Assembly (NCBI RefSeq): GCF_000005505.3
Contig: NC_016132.3
Location: 1-64,000 of the forward strand
Direction of reading: 5' to 3'
DNA: 64,000 nt
DNA from: Brachypodium distachyon
Lineage: Eukaryota; Streptophyta; Magnoliopsida; Poales; Poaceae
The first letter of the stretch is position 1; the number at the start of each line of letters is the position of its first letter. This document shows, in pieces, positions 51,001 through 62,063 of the stretch. The position numbers and the translations under genes are program-made. The notes beneath the pieces are model-generated. The model worked only from the letters and a program-made list of their open reading frames with translations. It had not been told where the DNA came from and searched no databases.

Positions 51001-52593
51001 ATTTCTGTGATCTGTAAATGGCATGAGAACATTTAACTAAAGTTTATAGGAGTGGCATGCATGTTTTTGCTCATTACTCCCACTGATGAGTTAGCGATCT
51101 TTCAGGGATGAAGAGCTAGCAACTGAGGTGGCGTGGGTAGTGGTATATCTTTCAGCACTTTCAGAAAAAGCTATTAGCTTAATAGTGAGAAGCCATGTGC
51201 CTCAGTTGCTGATTCGACGTCTGCTAGCATCTGAGAACTTACAGTTGCTCATTCCGGTATTATCTCTTCTTTCCTCTTCCGATCTCATAGTGTTCTTTTT
51301 GCTTATTCACACTTTTGGCGCTTTCCCTGGAAATGCTTATTATTAACAATGTTTATCGTAGTTAACTACTACCCAGCAAACTGACCGTATCTTAAAGAGT
51401 AATGCCTCCTGGCTCAAACTTCGAACTTCCGTAACCATGTTTAGAATATGGTTGTCAATTTGATATCCAATGCATGAATGAGCAGATCATGTCTGATAGA
51501 GCCGTCAAATAAAAAAGCTGCAGTTATAAGGATACTTTCTCATCAATAATTGTGCACTTTTTATTAAACCTCCAAGAGTCTATGTGGTGTGATTTTTACT
51601 ATCAGGCCCTTCCTTGCAGTTTTGCCCTCAAAAGAAGTGTATTTGATTTCACCGCTCATGCAAATTGATACTTGTACTTTAAATAGGTACTTCGTGGTTT
51701 AGGAAATGTTGTAGCTGGGGATGGATACATGGTTGATTCAATCCTAATTGTTGGGAACAATATCACAGGTTAGCTAATGAACCCTTTTGTCTCTAATCAT
51801 ATAATAGCACCATGTTTCATTTGCTAATGATTTACAGTCTGCAAGTACTAACTAAATTTGTTCTTAGATCAAGCTTTATCAAGTCTTATAAAATGCTTGA
51901 GGAGTGACAATAGGGTTCTCAGGAAGGTCTGATTTCCTTTTCTGGTTCAAGTTTACTTCATTTGGCCAACACGTATTATTCTTTTGATTTCAAATTCGTG
52001 GACTGCGTATGTAGGAGGCTTCATGGGTATTGTCAAACATAGCAGCAGGCAGCTTTGAGCACAAGAAATTGATTTTTACCAGTGAGGCCACACCTGTGCT
52101 GATACACCTCCTGAATAATGCACAATATGATATCCGTAAGGAAGCAGCCTACACCCTGGGCAACCTGTGTGTTGTCCCAGCAGGAAGTAGTGAACCCCCA
52201 AACATAATCGTGGAACATTTAGTCTCGATCATAAACAGTGGAGCCCTCCCAGGATTCATAAATTTGCTCAGATCTGCTGATATAGAGAGCGCGAGACTTG
52301 GACTTCAGTTCCTGGAACTGGTGAGGAAATGCTACTGCCTTGAGCTATTTCAATCTTATTCCCAAAACCTCGTTCATCATATGAGGCCGTCTCTACAGAT
52401 ACGCTAAGAGGTGTATTACCGATTTTTGCAGGCCATGAGGGGATATCCCGATGGACAAGGCCCAAATCTTGTGGAGAGGGAGGATGGCATTGAGGCTATG
52501 GAGAGGTTCCAGTTCCACGAGAACGATGTGATGAGGAACATGGCGAATGGATTGGTTGACAAGTATTTCGGTGAGGATTACGGCGTAGAATGA
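48014..52593 (+). CDS. IMPA9: Importin subunit alpha-9 type nuclear import adaptor
   Basis: Eleven exons join in phase: 48014-48092, 48812-49034, 49523-49676, 49856-49958, 50150-50334, 50548-50627, 51106-51256, 51687-51768, 51868-51926, 52015-52320 and 52432-52593. They give 527 residues. A basic N-terminal IBB-like stretch (SRRREQAIAIGKERREALIR) is followed by armadillo repeats with the diagnostic importin-alpha phrases AAWCLTNIAAG, EQCAWAIGNVAGEG, AAWALSNLIKGP, EVAWVVVYLSAL, ASWVLSNIAAGS and EAAYTLGNLCVV. The W..N pockets that bind basic nuclear localisation signals are mostly present. The C-terminus MERFQFHENDVMRNMANGLVDK and YFGEDYG fits the divergent alpha-9 branch. No lesion. Confidence 0.95.
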
Positions 52594-52956
52594 GAGCCGG
52601 TGTTGTTGGATGCCATCCATCCATCCATACATACATACATAGACCTGGATGAACTCAGAGTTGTGCTCAGATTGTAAAACGCATGCATTCTTGTGCATGC
52701 AATCGTAGAACACAATGCTGTTGAATGTCTTTGTGATTGCCCAGTGTTCCTCCCCGCTAACCTGCAGGCACTGGCATACGAGTCCGAGTGGGACAAGAAG
52801 TCGATCGGCGGCCCTCCGTGTATAATAGAGACACAGGCCGTATCTCTCTAAGGTGCTAACTACAGTATTAATCTGGAGACCGTGAAGCACCAACAACAAG
52901 AGCTATAGCTTAATTGGGAAGGAATTAAATCGACATCCGCATTTTTCACGACGCAG

Positions 52957-53118
52957 ATGGAACAAACATGTGAGCCAGATGCAGTACGTTCCCTGTTGGT
53001 GGAGAGGACCATGCAGGCGCTCAAGACGGTCTCGGCGCCACCGGACGGCCGCGGCTGCCCCATCTGCCTCGACGAGGCCGTGACGATCGCCCCTAATCGG
53101 ATTGGGCCAGACCGATGA
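52957..53118 (+). pseudogene. Truncated RING-finger gene fragment
   Basis: A 53-codon frame, MEQTCEPDAVRSLLVERTM to CPICLDEAVT, is the start of a RING protein. After the first CxxC the sequence is replaced by a short repeated phrase (CCCCTAATCGG.TTGGGCCAG occurs at 53089 and 53156, and a related one near 53185), so no other zinc ligands follow. It resembles the N-terminus of the RING gene at 63520 (VLKTV before CPVC). A fragment, not a working gene. Confidence 0.55.
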
Positions 53119-53670
53119 CGTATTATTGCCCACCTGTCAAACCCAAGACGGACTGCCCCTAATCGGCTTGGGCCAGGCTGGCAAGCCCTAATCGGCCTGG
53201 CCCAGACCGATGGCGTATTATTTTTGAAAATTCTAAAAAGTTCGTATTATTTAAAAAAAATAGCCGCAAAAACACCATGTTCGATACTCACAAATCACAT
53301 CACATTAGCATTTTCATCCTAGACCTACTTCTTTTGGTCATGGTCACCAGACTTGATTATGGCCCTCTGAAGCCCAAAAGAAGAGAAAATTTCCCACCAG
53401 CTGTCAGGAGAAACCCAACCCAAATCATGTGTAAAAACAGCTGCCAGGAGAAACTGGTCCGGACCAGTTTCTTGGGCTTCTCCGCGTAGCATTTTCGGAC
53501 TTGCCCTCGCGGCGAACCGTTTTTACGGCCAAAATGCCACCGCCAAGTTATACCCGCGAACCATTTTTTACTAAGACCCGAGTCCATGTCCATCGCCACC
53601 TCCCTCCATCTCCCCCAGAACCGGCCACCCCGCCTACTCCCTCCATCCCGACCGCCGGCCGCCGCCCTCA
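53119..53670. other. Intergenic with short repeats
   Basis: Three variants of a CCTAATCGG..TGGGCCAG phrase with GATG(A/G)CGTATTATT lie in 53.09-53.23 kb. The rest shows no feature. Confidence 0.4.
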
Positions 53671-54005
53671 TCAGCTCCCTCGGATCCGGCCGCCGCCATC
53701 CCCATCTACCCTGCAACCGCCACCTCCCTCCATCTCCCCCGCAACCGGCCGCCCCGCGCGCCTACCCCCTCCATCTCGACCGCCGGCCACTGCCATCCCC
53801 ATCTACCCCGCAACCGCTGCCCCCTCCCCTCCTCCCCTCATCAGCTCCCTTGGATCCGGCCGCCGCCATCCCCATCTACCCTGCAACCGCCACCTCCCTC
53901 CATCTCCCCCGCAACCGGCTGCCCCACACGCCTACCCCCTCCATCCCGACTGTCGGCCGCCGCCATCCCCATCTACCCCGCAACCGCCGCCCCCTCCCCT
54001 CATCT
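53671..54005. repeat. C-rich tandem repeat, about 170-bp period
   Basis: TCAGCTCCCTYGGATCCGGC starts units at 53671 and 53841. Each unit itself contains shorter CCCATCTACCC.GCAACCGCC motifs. Pro-rich frames across it come from composition. Confidence 0.9.
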
Positions 54006-54793
54006 TCCTGGATCTACGCCCCTCCCTCTTCCCTCTTCAGCCGCTGCAGCTGCCCCAGATCTGCCGCCGCCGCACTTCGCCCCTTGTCAACGCTAGCACG
54101 ACCTCATAGCCCTACCGGAGAGCTCCAGGACGACGTTGCCCCGCCACCGGACCTCGTCTCTTCACCGCCAGCCTCCGCCAGAGACCGCCGCCCGTAGATC
54201 CGCCATGACCTCCCCGGAGCGCCGCCGGATGAGAAGACCTCCTCCCCGACTCCTCTGCCCAAGCTCCTACCGTCCTACGCCCCCTAGTCAATCGAGTTCC
54301 TCCCCACCCCAGGTCGCCGAGCTCCTCTGGTTCTCTAGCAATACTGTGTTTTTTCAGTGGTTCTAGTAAAATTTCCGTTGCTTGGTGAACTTGTGATTCT
54401 GGTACAATTTTTTTATGTTAGGCATGGATGAATCTCAGAAATTGGTTGGATCTAAATTGTGAGTCTCCAATCTTGACTCTTTTTGTATCTCAAGAAAATT
54501 TAACATCTAAGTGTGTATTCTCTGTTGTTTGCTGAACTCGTCGTGAACCTGCACTAGTTTCATGTTTAGCACAAGTTCTGAACTGAAATTTCAGAAGCCA
54601 AAAAAAAAAGAATGTAAACAGTTTCGGGAGCTTCTCTGGGCAGCAGCTTGTGAGAAATTCAGCTGAACCTGGCTTCCCGAGCGAAGCCACGTGAAAGCTA
54701 AAGCATAGTTAATACGCCCCCACGTGAAAGCTAAAGCTCTGACGAGTGGTGTGTCCGGTCGATTCCACTCCACAAGCCATCAAGTCCCAAGAA
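54006..54793. other. Intergenic; possible leader-like CT-rich sequence
   Basis: C/T-rich to about 54.35 kb, then AT-rich. A 21-base phrase CACGTGAAAGCTAAAGC is doubled at 54690 and 54722, just before the SINA-like gene. Confidence 0.4.
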
Positions 54794-55315
54794 ATGAGCC
54801 GAGTTGGAGGAGAGGGAGCTCTGGCCGTGGTGCTCGCGCAAGCCGCCGCCATGACGCCGGCGCCCAAGACGGAGCTGCCGCCGCCGCAGGCCGACCTCGA
54901 CTTCCCCATCTTCTTCGACAAGACCAAGGTTTTCGAGCTCCTCCACTGCCATGTGTGCCGCAATCCCCTCAAGCCCCCAATCTTCAAGGTCGGTCAATGC
55001 CCCCAATCCGTATCTACAGTAGTACCGCATTCGATTCGATCCCCAACTCTCGCTTCAGATCCTAAATCTCCAATGCCCTGATTCGAATTTCTGATCTGCG
55101 CAAATCTTGGCGACATGCATGCAGTGCGAATCGGGGGGGCACCTGATCCTGATGTGCGCGGCGCGCACCGCGGGGCCTGCGCCGGCGCCGAGGCCATTGC
55201 CGGCGCCGCCAGGGTGAGCTGCGGCAACGAGAGGTTTGGCTGCGACGTGGCCTACCACGACGCCGAAGCCCACCGCCGGGCCTGTATCCACGCGCCCTGC
55301 GGCCCTATCGAGTAA
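54794..55315 (+). pseudogene. SINA/SIAH-type E3 ligase gene, truncated and frameshifted
   Basis: Exon 1 (54794-54988, 65 codons) ends FELLHCHVCRNPLKPPIFK, the start of a SINA RING. A GT-AG intron leads to exon 2 at about 55125 with CESGGHL. The frame then slips and the rest of the RING Cys/His ligands are not readable. The SIAH-type zinc finger reappears in a different frame: VSCGNERFGCDVAYHDAEAH to HAPCGPIE, then TAA-type stops at 55313-55315. SINA proteins are ubiquitin ligases with RING, SIAH finger and substrate-binding domain; the last is missing entirely. A decayed 5' portion. Confidence 0.65.
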
Positions 55316-55758
55316 TTTGAGGCCCTGGTGCAAAAAGCAAAATGAGGCCCTAAAATAACAAATGCAGCATAACCAAAGTTGGATGAACTAGAGAACCTTG
55401 ACTTATTGCCATCTGGAATTCTTATTTCTAGCGTTGCTGCAAACAATCAGAATTTATGAGTTGGGTGAGTTTGTACCAAATTTGCTTTACTAATTTTTTC
55501 CAACCATTGGCTAAGCCAAAAGATGGTCAAGAATTTATTTTCCATTTTCCAAAGATTTGTGGAAGGATTGTGATGGGGATTGATAAGGTTCCGTATGCAA
55601 CCAAAATTTGAGAAACCAACTAAGCAAACAAGAACAAATCTTCATGGGCTGTCAAAAATTTAGCAGGGCAAATGTAGTCATAAACCAAACATATCCCAAA
55701 TCTTGTCTCTAGCTTCCAAGTTTGACAAATAACTGTTCTGGGGAGCCAACTGACAAAC
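55316..55758. other. Intergenic sequence at a truncation boundary
   Basis: AT-rich sequence replaces the expected remainder of the SINA-like gene. No transposon signature was recognised. Confidence 0.4.
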
Positions 55759-55981
55759 CTGAGTTTCCCCTGAACATTTCTGAATCCCAGAGCATTGAGC
55801 TCCAGGTAAACTAGAGCTGTTTGTGGCTTGTACCTGCATGTTGTGCATTCCCAGGTGTTGCATTGGTGCTTGACTCCTTGGAGTACCAGCCTGTGATCTG
55901 TAAGAGTTACAAGTTGGTCCTTGTACGGTCACGCTCTGGTCTACTTATGACACAGTTGCTGTTGGCCGTGCTGCAATGCCT
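55759..55981 (-). pseudogene. Decayed copy of the GT43 exon 2
   Basis: The minus strand aligns with GT43 exon 2 (41124-41412). It begins AGGCATTGCAGCACGGCC, passes CAAGGACCAACTTGTAACTC and ATCACAGGCTGGTACTC, and ends GAAACTCAGGTTTGTCA, including the intron start of the parent. A TAA replaces a Ser codon early on and about 65 bases are missing inside. Because intron sequence is kept, it arose from DNA and not from mRNA. Exons 1 and 3 were not found next to it. Confidence 0.85.
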
Positions 55982-56821
55982 CTTTGGAGACGACATGTTA
56001 TTTGCATACTACTGGATTGAGACAGAAGAACTGCAACAGCTTCTTTGTGTTCTCTGCTAGTGTTGGGAGAGAATGGCAAAAGAAAAGGAAGATCTGGCAA
56101 GCTCCAAGAGAAAGGGACTAAAAGCAGCTATCTCTGCTATTCCCTCGGAATTTTTCAGATAGAAGCAAGCAGGGGGAGCTTCGATATCTCAGCATTGAAC
56201 TGAATTTTGTTTGAAAGGAGGAGATTCAGAGCTCAGTTTTATGGAGAGATTGTAGGATTCGGTGCTGGGATGGTTTGACTTTAAATTTTAACAAGGGTTG
56301 TCGCTAGCAAGACTGAAGTTGCCTTACCATTCTAATATATATTTCATGTCGGCTCAAGAAAAAGCAAGATGTCATCCCTTTGTTAACACTGAAGAATGTA
56401 TCGTGTCCTGGGGCTGTTAGTACAGTATCTGCCAGATTAGCAGTGTGTTTCTAAGCAAGAAATTAACGGCAGCCGATGAGCTGATGATGCATGCACCTTA
56501 ACATTGCATAGCAGTTAGCACCAACAATAACGAAACGGAAATCAATTGCATCAGAAGCAATGGGGAAAAAACAAACAGAGGCAGGCAAGAGCAAACAGTT
56601 GCAGAAATACTAGCATGCATTTGGTGTTTTGCAGATACTGTTGCAGTTACAGTTGAGCGAAAAAGTTTCAGAAATAGGCATGCACTTGGTGTTCTTCAGA
56701 TGTTGTTTGCGATTCAGCTAAAAAGCTTAGATTGATTGATCCACACCTGATCGATCTCAGAAATTGATTCGCCAATCAAAACAATATATGTCCATTCGGG
56801 TCGGATGATGCGGTTGGAGTG
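55982..56821. other. Intergenic sequence
   Basis: No gene or repeat was recognised. The 3' flank of the next minus-strand gene lies at the right end. Confidence 0.45.
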
Positions 56822-56824
56822 CAG

Positions 56825-57742
56825 TCAGGGCGCGGCGCGCTTGAGGAGCGCCCAGGCGTCGAAGAACTCGCGCACGGCGGCGTCGCGCATGAGCTCCACG
56901 GCGCGCCGGGCCTCCAGGACGTCGCGTCTGGCGTCCCCCACGAGCTTCCTCGCCACCGAGCCCCACTGGCTCCGGCGCGGGGAATCGGGCGACCGCCAGC
57001 GGAGGAAGTCCTCGGCGGCCGCGGTGGCCGACGCCGCGGCGCTCAGCCTGAGCAGCGCGTCGTGCGCGTTGGGGAGGAAAGCGGCCCGGTGGTCGCAGCG
57101 CGCCGCCCAGGCCGGGCCGTCGTCGCGGAGGCCGAGGCGCGCGGCGGAGAGGGCCAGGACGTGGCCGGCCTCGCCGTGGAGCGCGACGAGGCGCGTGATC
57201 TCGCGGTGGGCGGCGGTGAGGGGTCCGCTGGGGCTGATTGCGCTGGCCAGGAGGTTGGCCCAGTGGTCGAAGCCGGCGTCGAGCAGCTCGTTGTGGATGC
57301 GCTCGTCGTAGGGGGCGATCTCGGCCTCGCCATCGCTGGTGTCCATGGCGGCCGCGGAGCCGTACCTCCGCCCGCCGGTGGTGTTCATCAAGGGGGAGTA
57401 GCTGGGGAACCCAGAGCCGTAGCTCTGGTCGCCGTCGAGGGTGGTGAACAAGGGGGATCCGACGGTGGTGTGCGCGAGGCCGCAGCTGTTGGCAGTCCTC
57501 AAGAGGGCCCCGAAGCGGCGCCCGGAGTCGGAGTCGGAGCCGCCGCCGGTGGTGCTCTCCTCGGGAGAGACGACGACCTCGACCTCGACGTCGTCGTCGT
57601 CCTCGGGGCTTCCCCAGATGTCCTCGCCGAGCAGCTTGCAGGCGTCGTTGATGCTGGCGAGAAGCCCCTCCGAGGTGCCGACGAGTAGGAGGGTCTCGGG
57701 CACCATGAGCGCCGCCTCCCTCCAGAGCCGCTTCTCCTCCAT
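56825..57742 (-). CDS. Uncharacterised Ala-rich helical protein (orphan 1)
   Basis: A single-exon frame of 305 residues. The N-terminal part (MEEKRLWREAALMVPETLLL, GLLASINDACKLLGEDIWGS) runs into an acidic stretch DDDDVEVEVVV. The C-terminal half is Ala/Leu/Arg-rich and predicted helical by eye: HNELLDAGFDHWANLLASAI, REITRLVALHGEAGHVLALS, DVLEARRAVELMRDAAVREF. No signal peptide, membrane span or known domain was recognised. GC-rich grass-type codon use throughout and the long clean frame argue for a real gene. A TATA-like stretch is not obvious, but CT/GAA repeats at 57811-57835 lie in the presumed leader. Confidence 0.65.
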   Translation of the reverse strand: MEEKRLWREAALMVPETLLLVGTSEGLLASINDACKLLGEDIWGSPEDDDDVEVEVVVSPEESTTGGGSDSDSGRRFGALLRTANSCGLAHTTVGSPLFTTLDGDQSYGSGFPSYSPLMNTTGGRRYGSAAAMDTSDGEAEIAPYDERIHNELLDAGFDHWANLLASAISPSGPLTAAHREITRLVALHGEAGHVLALSAARLGLRDDGPAWAARCDHRAAFLPNAHDALLRLSAAASATAAAEDFLRWRSPDSPRRSQWGSVARKLVGDARRDVLEARRAVELMRDAAVREFFDAWALLKRAAP

Positions 57743-58022
57743 CGAAACCGATGGAGCTCTGCCGCGCGGGCGCGTGCGTGTGATGGCGGTGGATGAGATG
57801 AGCGGGACGTAGAAGAAGAAGAAGAAGAGGAAGAAGGGGGCGATTCCAATTTGTAATGGTTCCTTGCGTTGGAAGACGCTTTAAATAAAGTTACCGCCTG
57901 CTGTAAATAAACGCGGATGCTCTTCCTTCCCAGGTTCGTTTTACTTTTACGCCGGCGAGGTGGGTTCCTCCTCAAGGCTCAAGCAGAAGCAGGATTTTGC
58001 GCACGTACGTTTCTGCCAACTG
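57743..58022. other. Upstream region of orphan 1
   Basis: Contains a GAA microsatellite at about 57811-57835 in the likely 5' UTR and a TTTAAATAAAG AT-rich motif near 57880, a possible TATA-like element for the minus strand. Confidence 0.35.
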
Positions 58023-58217
58023 CTCCCACCGTCCCATAACACGAGGCACACAAGCATTTAATTTGATTCGTCTTTTAACAAAAATTACATCATTAGATTC
58101 ATTATCAAAAGAACTTTCTGATGATATAATTTTTTAATTATTTAATTTATATTTGGTTAGTTAAATTAATGATCTAGGGATGCGTGCGTGCCTCTCTCAT
58201 ATCATGGGACGGAGGGA
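58023..58217. mobile_element. Stowaway-like MITE
   Basis: The left end CTCCCACCGTCCCATAACAC and the right end ATATCATGGGACGGAGGGAG are inverted, enclosing AT-rich sequence: about 195 bp, with TA following the right end. Confidence 0.75.
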
Positions 58218-60589
58218 GTACACCACAAACTACTTGTGTGCCCCAACCAACTACTCCCTCCATTACAAGAGATGGAGATCAAGATGCTCAGGGCTACTAC
58301 GTCGTGATTTCTAGATGAAATAAAAAATACCATCATCACGTTGGTAAACAATTTGACGTTTGTTCGGACAAGAGACACATCATTTTGTGCTTATACAAAC
58401 ACGGCGAACTATATCACATAACATTATCATATTTAAATACCAACTGAGCCCCTAAACCGGGCAATCAAGTATGTGTGTGTGTGTGGGGGAGGCTATTGAG
58501 CTTACGGTGGTTTTCACGTATGATCGGTATGCTGCATTAAATTTAGTGACACTTGCAAAGTATTGACCCTCCAAATATAGCATTAGCATGTTCATTTACA
58601 ACAGAAAAGGCTCTCTCTAGCTTTTCTACCCAGCTTTCCTATCATGTGAAGTGGGGTGGCAGAACTGCATCCGCTCCCACTCTAGCTTCTCGTGAGTTAA
58701 TTCTTACTCACTCCGATCCATAATAAGTGTCTCACTCCGATCCATAGTAAGTGTCTGAGGTTTAGCTCTGGTGAAGAGCGGCCAATCAATGCAGGGTCAG
58801 CTTGATTAAGCCGGTAATGCACCATCCAATCTCCCGATGCTATGTCATGTATCATAAGATCAAAATTATCATGTTGTTGATCATGCAAATTTACAGGTAG
58901 GGGTCTAGTGTCAGTTTAGGATGTCTATGCATGACCCTTCCTTTCTGAAAATTTATTTTTAGCATTTGCACACCCCCCCCCCCCCGCCCCCTTTGTTCTT
59001 GTCTTCCTTTGATCAGATAGTGTATTCTCCTTGTGCAATTTGGGTGGTGTTGTCATGATCATAAATTGTTCTCTCTTCAATATCGGGAAAACTGACCTCG
59101 GTGTTGACAAAATTTTCAACAATATGTATTTTTCTATAAATAGGATGAAGTTCAAAGTACCTTCAGAAGTTTGGCCTACACAAGAAAAGCAAAAAATAAT
59201 AAATAGACATAAGCATAATGTGTAAAACATGAATTAAATCCACAAGTTTGCCCCGGACACTTCAGCTTACCATCATATAGTTCTCCCAAAGTGTGAAACA
59301 GGTTTAGTGCGGATTAGACAAGTTACAAAGCAAAATTGGAGTTTCATACATACTGATCCAATCAGCCGTGCGTGATTTTAGCTGTTGGTTATTGATGTTA
59401 CACTGGAATCTATGAACGATATGATGCAGTAATTTCCATCGCATACATATATTGTGAAGAAGGAAAAGAGGCAAAGTGATGCGCATGCCATCACAATTCA
59501 CAGATAATTCCCCGCAAAAGAACAATTCACATATTATTACAATAAAAAAGGAATGAAAACATGCTCTCTCTTTTGAAATGCAAGAAGGGAAAATGTGAAA
59601 GCCGGCACCATGTCTTGATCTCTTCCAATAAACTCTTCCTAGCTATTTTATCTGAAGTACCATATCTCGTTTCGTGACAAAGATGATCTCGGCAGCTTAC
59701 CGTCCCTCGAGTACCCAACCTTGTCAGATATTAGCTCCTAAAACTGGACAAATTGCTGGCACAGATTTAGAGCACGTCACTGCTGCAATGGTGCACGTAC
59801 AGTACACAGCTAGAATACAGCGTTGCTGTTGAGCTCGCATAAACGAACAGAATTGAGTTTTTCGTCAAAAGAATAATGTGAGCAAACAAGAGGGGACGGG
59901 AGTCCATGGGCCTGATGTTGGATTCGGTGGCGCTCCACACGGATGGCACCGCTAAACTGGGCCTGTTGAAGGCTCTGAAGTCAACCCGTCGACTTTCACA
60001 GTCTGACTTTGCACGGCGGCAACTGAAAATATGTTTGGAGTTGTGCATGCAGGTTTGAAGTAAGCCGGGAACTACAATAGAGAAATCAACGGTGATCAAT
60101 CAGTTTTGTAGTTTCGACGCATGGGATAGCCAGTGATGTGTGACATAGATGATTGAACTAAGAAACGGATCAGGTTACTGAAGATTAATTGCAGAAACAA
60201 TCAAACAAGTCACAGCACAAACTAAGCAGCAATGACCTGCACTTTATCTAACTGATCAAGAACATTACAGAGCATCAATATTGTTCTAGTACATGGAATC
60301 TCCAAGTTGATCTACAAACTGAAACTCTGATCTACGTAGCAACTCGAAGGGATCAGGTTACAGGAGATTGCAGAAACAAGCTGAGCATCAGTTAATGTTC
60401 GATCTGCGGCACTCTATCTAACTGATCAAAGTGAGCATCAATTCCTGCAAGGATCGACGGAATTCCAGAGGAAGAGGATCGAGACGAACAGAGCGCGCAA
60501 AACCGTAAGAGACTATATATCTACTCGATCACTGGTGATGAATCGAACTCTGGGCGAACTGAAGGATAAGGGCACGCTGCATGAGCCTC
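58218..60589. other. AT-rich intergenic region
   Basis: At 58707-58758 a 27-base phrase (CACTCCGATCCATARTAAGTGTCT) is doubled and resembles MITE ends. Poly-C lies at 58973-58985. No coding sequence was recognised. Confidence 0.4.
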
Positions 60590-61129
60590 CTACGCCTTGC
60601 GCAGCTCCTCCTGGGCGCGGCGCAGGAGCTGCAGGGCGGCGGGTCCCCAGGCGACCCAGACGTGGGACAGTGGCTCCCTGTCCTGGAGCATGAAGAGGAT
60701 CTCCATGGCCGCAAGCGCGCGCGACCAGGCCGAGTGCAGCTACCGCAACGCCATGGTCATGTGGATGAAGGCGGCGGTGCGGTGGATTTGCCACTCGTGC
60801 CACCACGACGCCTCCCCGATGTGCGGCGCGCAGAGGGAAAAGACGCTGCTGCACGCCGTGTGGACGGTGTCGGCACGCTTCATCCGGTCGACGGCGAGCC
60901 AGATCCGGGCCGTGGCTGGCATCGCGGCGGCCACGGCTTGCTCGGAGCCCGTGTCCTGGCCGACGACGTTCAGGTCCAAGTAGTGCGTGCGGGCGGCGGC
61001 GATGGCCGCGAGGAGCTTCACGCAGGCGCCGTCCATGGAGCCGTCTGCTGCTTCCTCCGCCATGCGGTAGCAGACGGCGAGGCTGTGGACCGCCGCCGTC
61101 CTCACCGTCCTCCGCCACGCCTCCTCCAT
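60590..61129 (-). pseudogene. Uncharacterised helical protein with in-frame stop (orphan 2)
   Basis: The minus frame from ATG 61129 reads EEAWRRTVRTAAVHSLAVCY, YLDLNVVGQDTGSEQAV and FIHMTMALR, then TAG at 60740-60742. It continues cleanly for another 49 codons (LHSAWSRALAAMEILFMLQD through QLLRRAQEELRKA) to TAG at 60590-60592. The continuation has the same composition, so the first stop looks like a nonsense mutation (for example from CAG) in a 179-residue gene. If translated as is, a 129-residue protein results. I do not recognise the family. It is divergent from orphan 3, with 355 bases between start codons. Confidence 0.5.
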
Positions 61130-61484
61130 TGCCGCTAGCTTTGCGGGTGTCCGGCTTGTGATTCTAGTAAACAGAGAGAGAGATAGTATTTGACTATTTG
61201 TAGACGCTGTTGAAGCGGTAGATTTTTAATTACCCTCGGTTCTTCTTCTTCTTCTTCTTCTACTACTAGGCCGGCGAGGTACTTCCAGGCTGGAGACGGC
61301 AGGGCAGAGGGGGTAAACATTCCGTTACGGGAGTGGGGTCCACCGCAAGGCCGGCCCCACGTGTCAGTGAACCTCGCGGCGTCGTGCAGGCTCCAGGCTG
61401 CCTATTTCTTTCCGCTTCGTTCTTTCGTTCTTTCGTTCCTTCTTTCTTTCTTTCTGAGAGAAACACAGAGAAAGACAGAGAGAG

Positions 61485-62063
61485 ATGTATCAGCCGACTG
61501 AGCAATGGAGGTCGGTGTTCCAGGGCGAGGTGCTGCGGGCGCTAGACGACTGCCTCGACGCCAGGAGACACATCACCGACGCGAACCGCGACCAGGCGGA
61601 GGTGCTGGGACCCTACGCCGACGCCGACGCCGACAAGCTGCGCTCGGCGGCGGAGAACATCGCCAAGGCATCGCGGTGCCTCTCCGCGTCCATGGCCCAC
61701 ATGGTGGCGGCCGAGTTCCTGGCGCTGCGGGGCTGCGGGCGGATCCCGACGGAGCCGGTGGCCAGCGCCAAGCTCCTCCACGACGGCGACGACGTGCGCC
61801 TCGCCCTGGCCAAGCTCCAGTCCGCCAGGGAGCACGGCCGGGACGCGCTCACCAGGCTGCGCGAGTGCGGCGGCCGCGTGCAGGGCGTCGCCTTCATGCT
61901 CGGCGGCCTCCCCGGTGCCCCGTTTCCTGCCCCGCACGCCCGCGCCTCCATTGAAGCCGAGATCAGCGCCGTCGCCAGGGAGCTCTGCTACGCGCATGAC
62001 AGGACGGTGAGTATGACCGCGCTTGTTATCTTCGCCACCAAGCCTGTCGCCCGCATCCAGTGA
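61485..62063 (+). CDS. Uncharacterised Ala-rich helical protein (orphan 3)
   Basis: A frame of 192 residues after a CTTT-rich leader (61413-61455). It is helical by composition: FQGEVLRALDDCLDARRHIT, DADADADKLRSAAENIAKAS, AHMVAAEFLALRGCG, LALAKLQSAREHGRDALTRL, ASIEAEISAVARELCYAHDR. No known domain, signal peptide or membrane span was recognised. A strong splice donor (ACG|GTGAGT) at 62007 suggests the last codons may be intron, with a further exon I could not identify. GC-rich codon use matches expressed grass genes. It shares a divergent promoter with orphan 2. Confidence 0.6.
   Translation: MYQPTEQWRSVFQGEVLRALDDCLDARRHITDANRDQAEVLGPYADADADKLRSAAENIAKASRCLSASMAHMVAAEFLALRGCGRIPTEPVASAKLLHDGDDVRLALAKLQSAREHGRDALTRLRECGGRVQGVAFMLGGLPGAPFPAPHARASIEAEISAVARELCYAHDRTVSMTALVIFATKPVARIQ

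Noticed and set aside
53501..54197. Two overlapping Pro-rich frames of about 200 residues
   Set aside because: They are produced by the C-rich 170-bp repeat; no signal peptide or extensin-type motif pattern.
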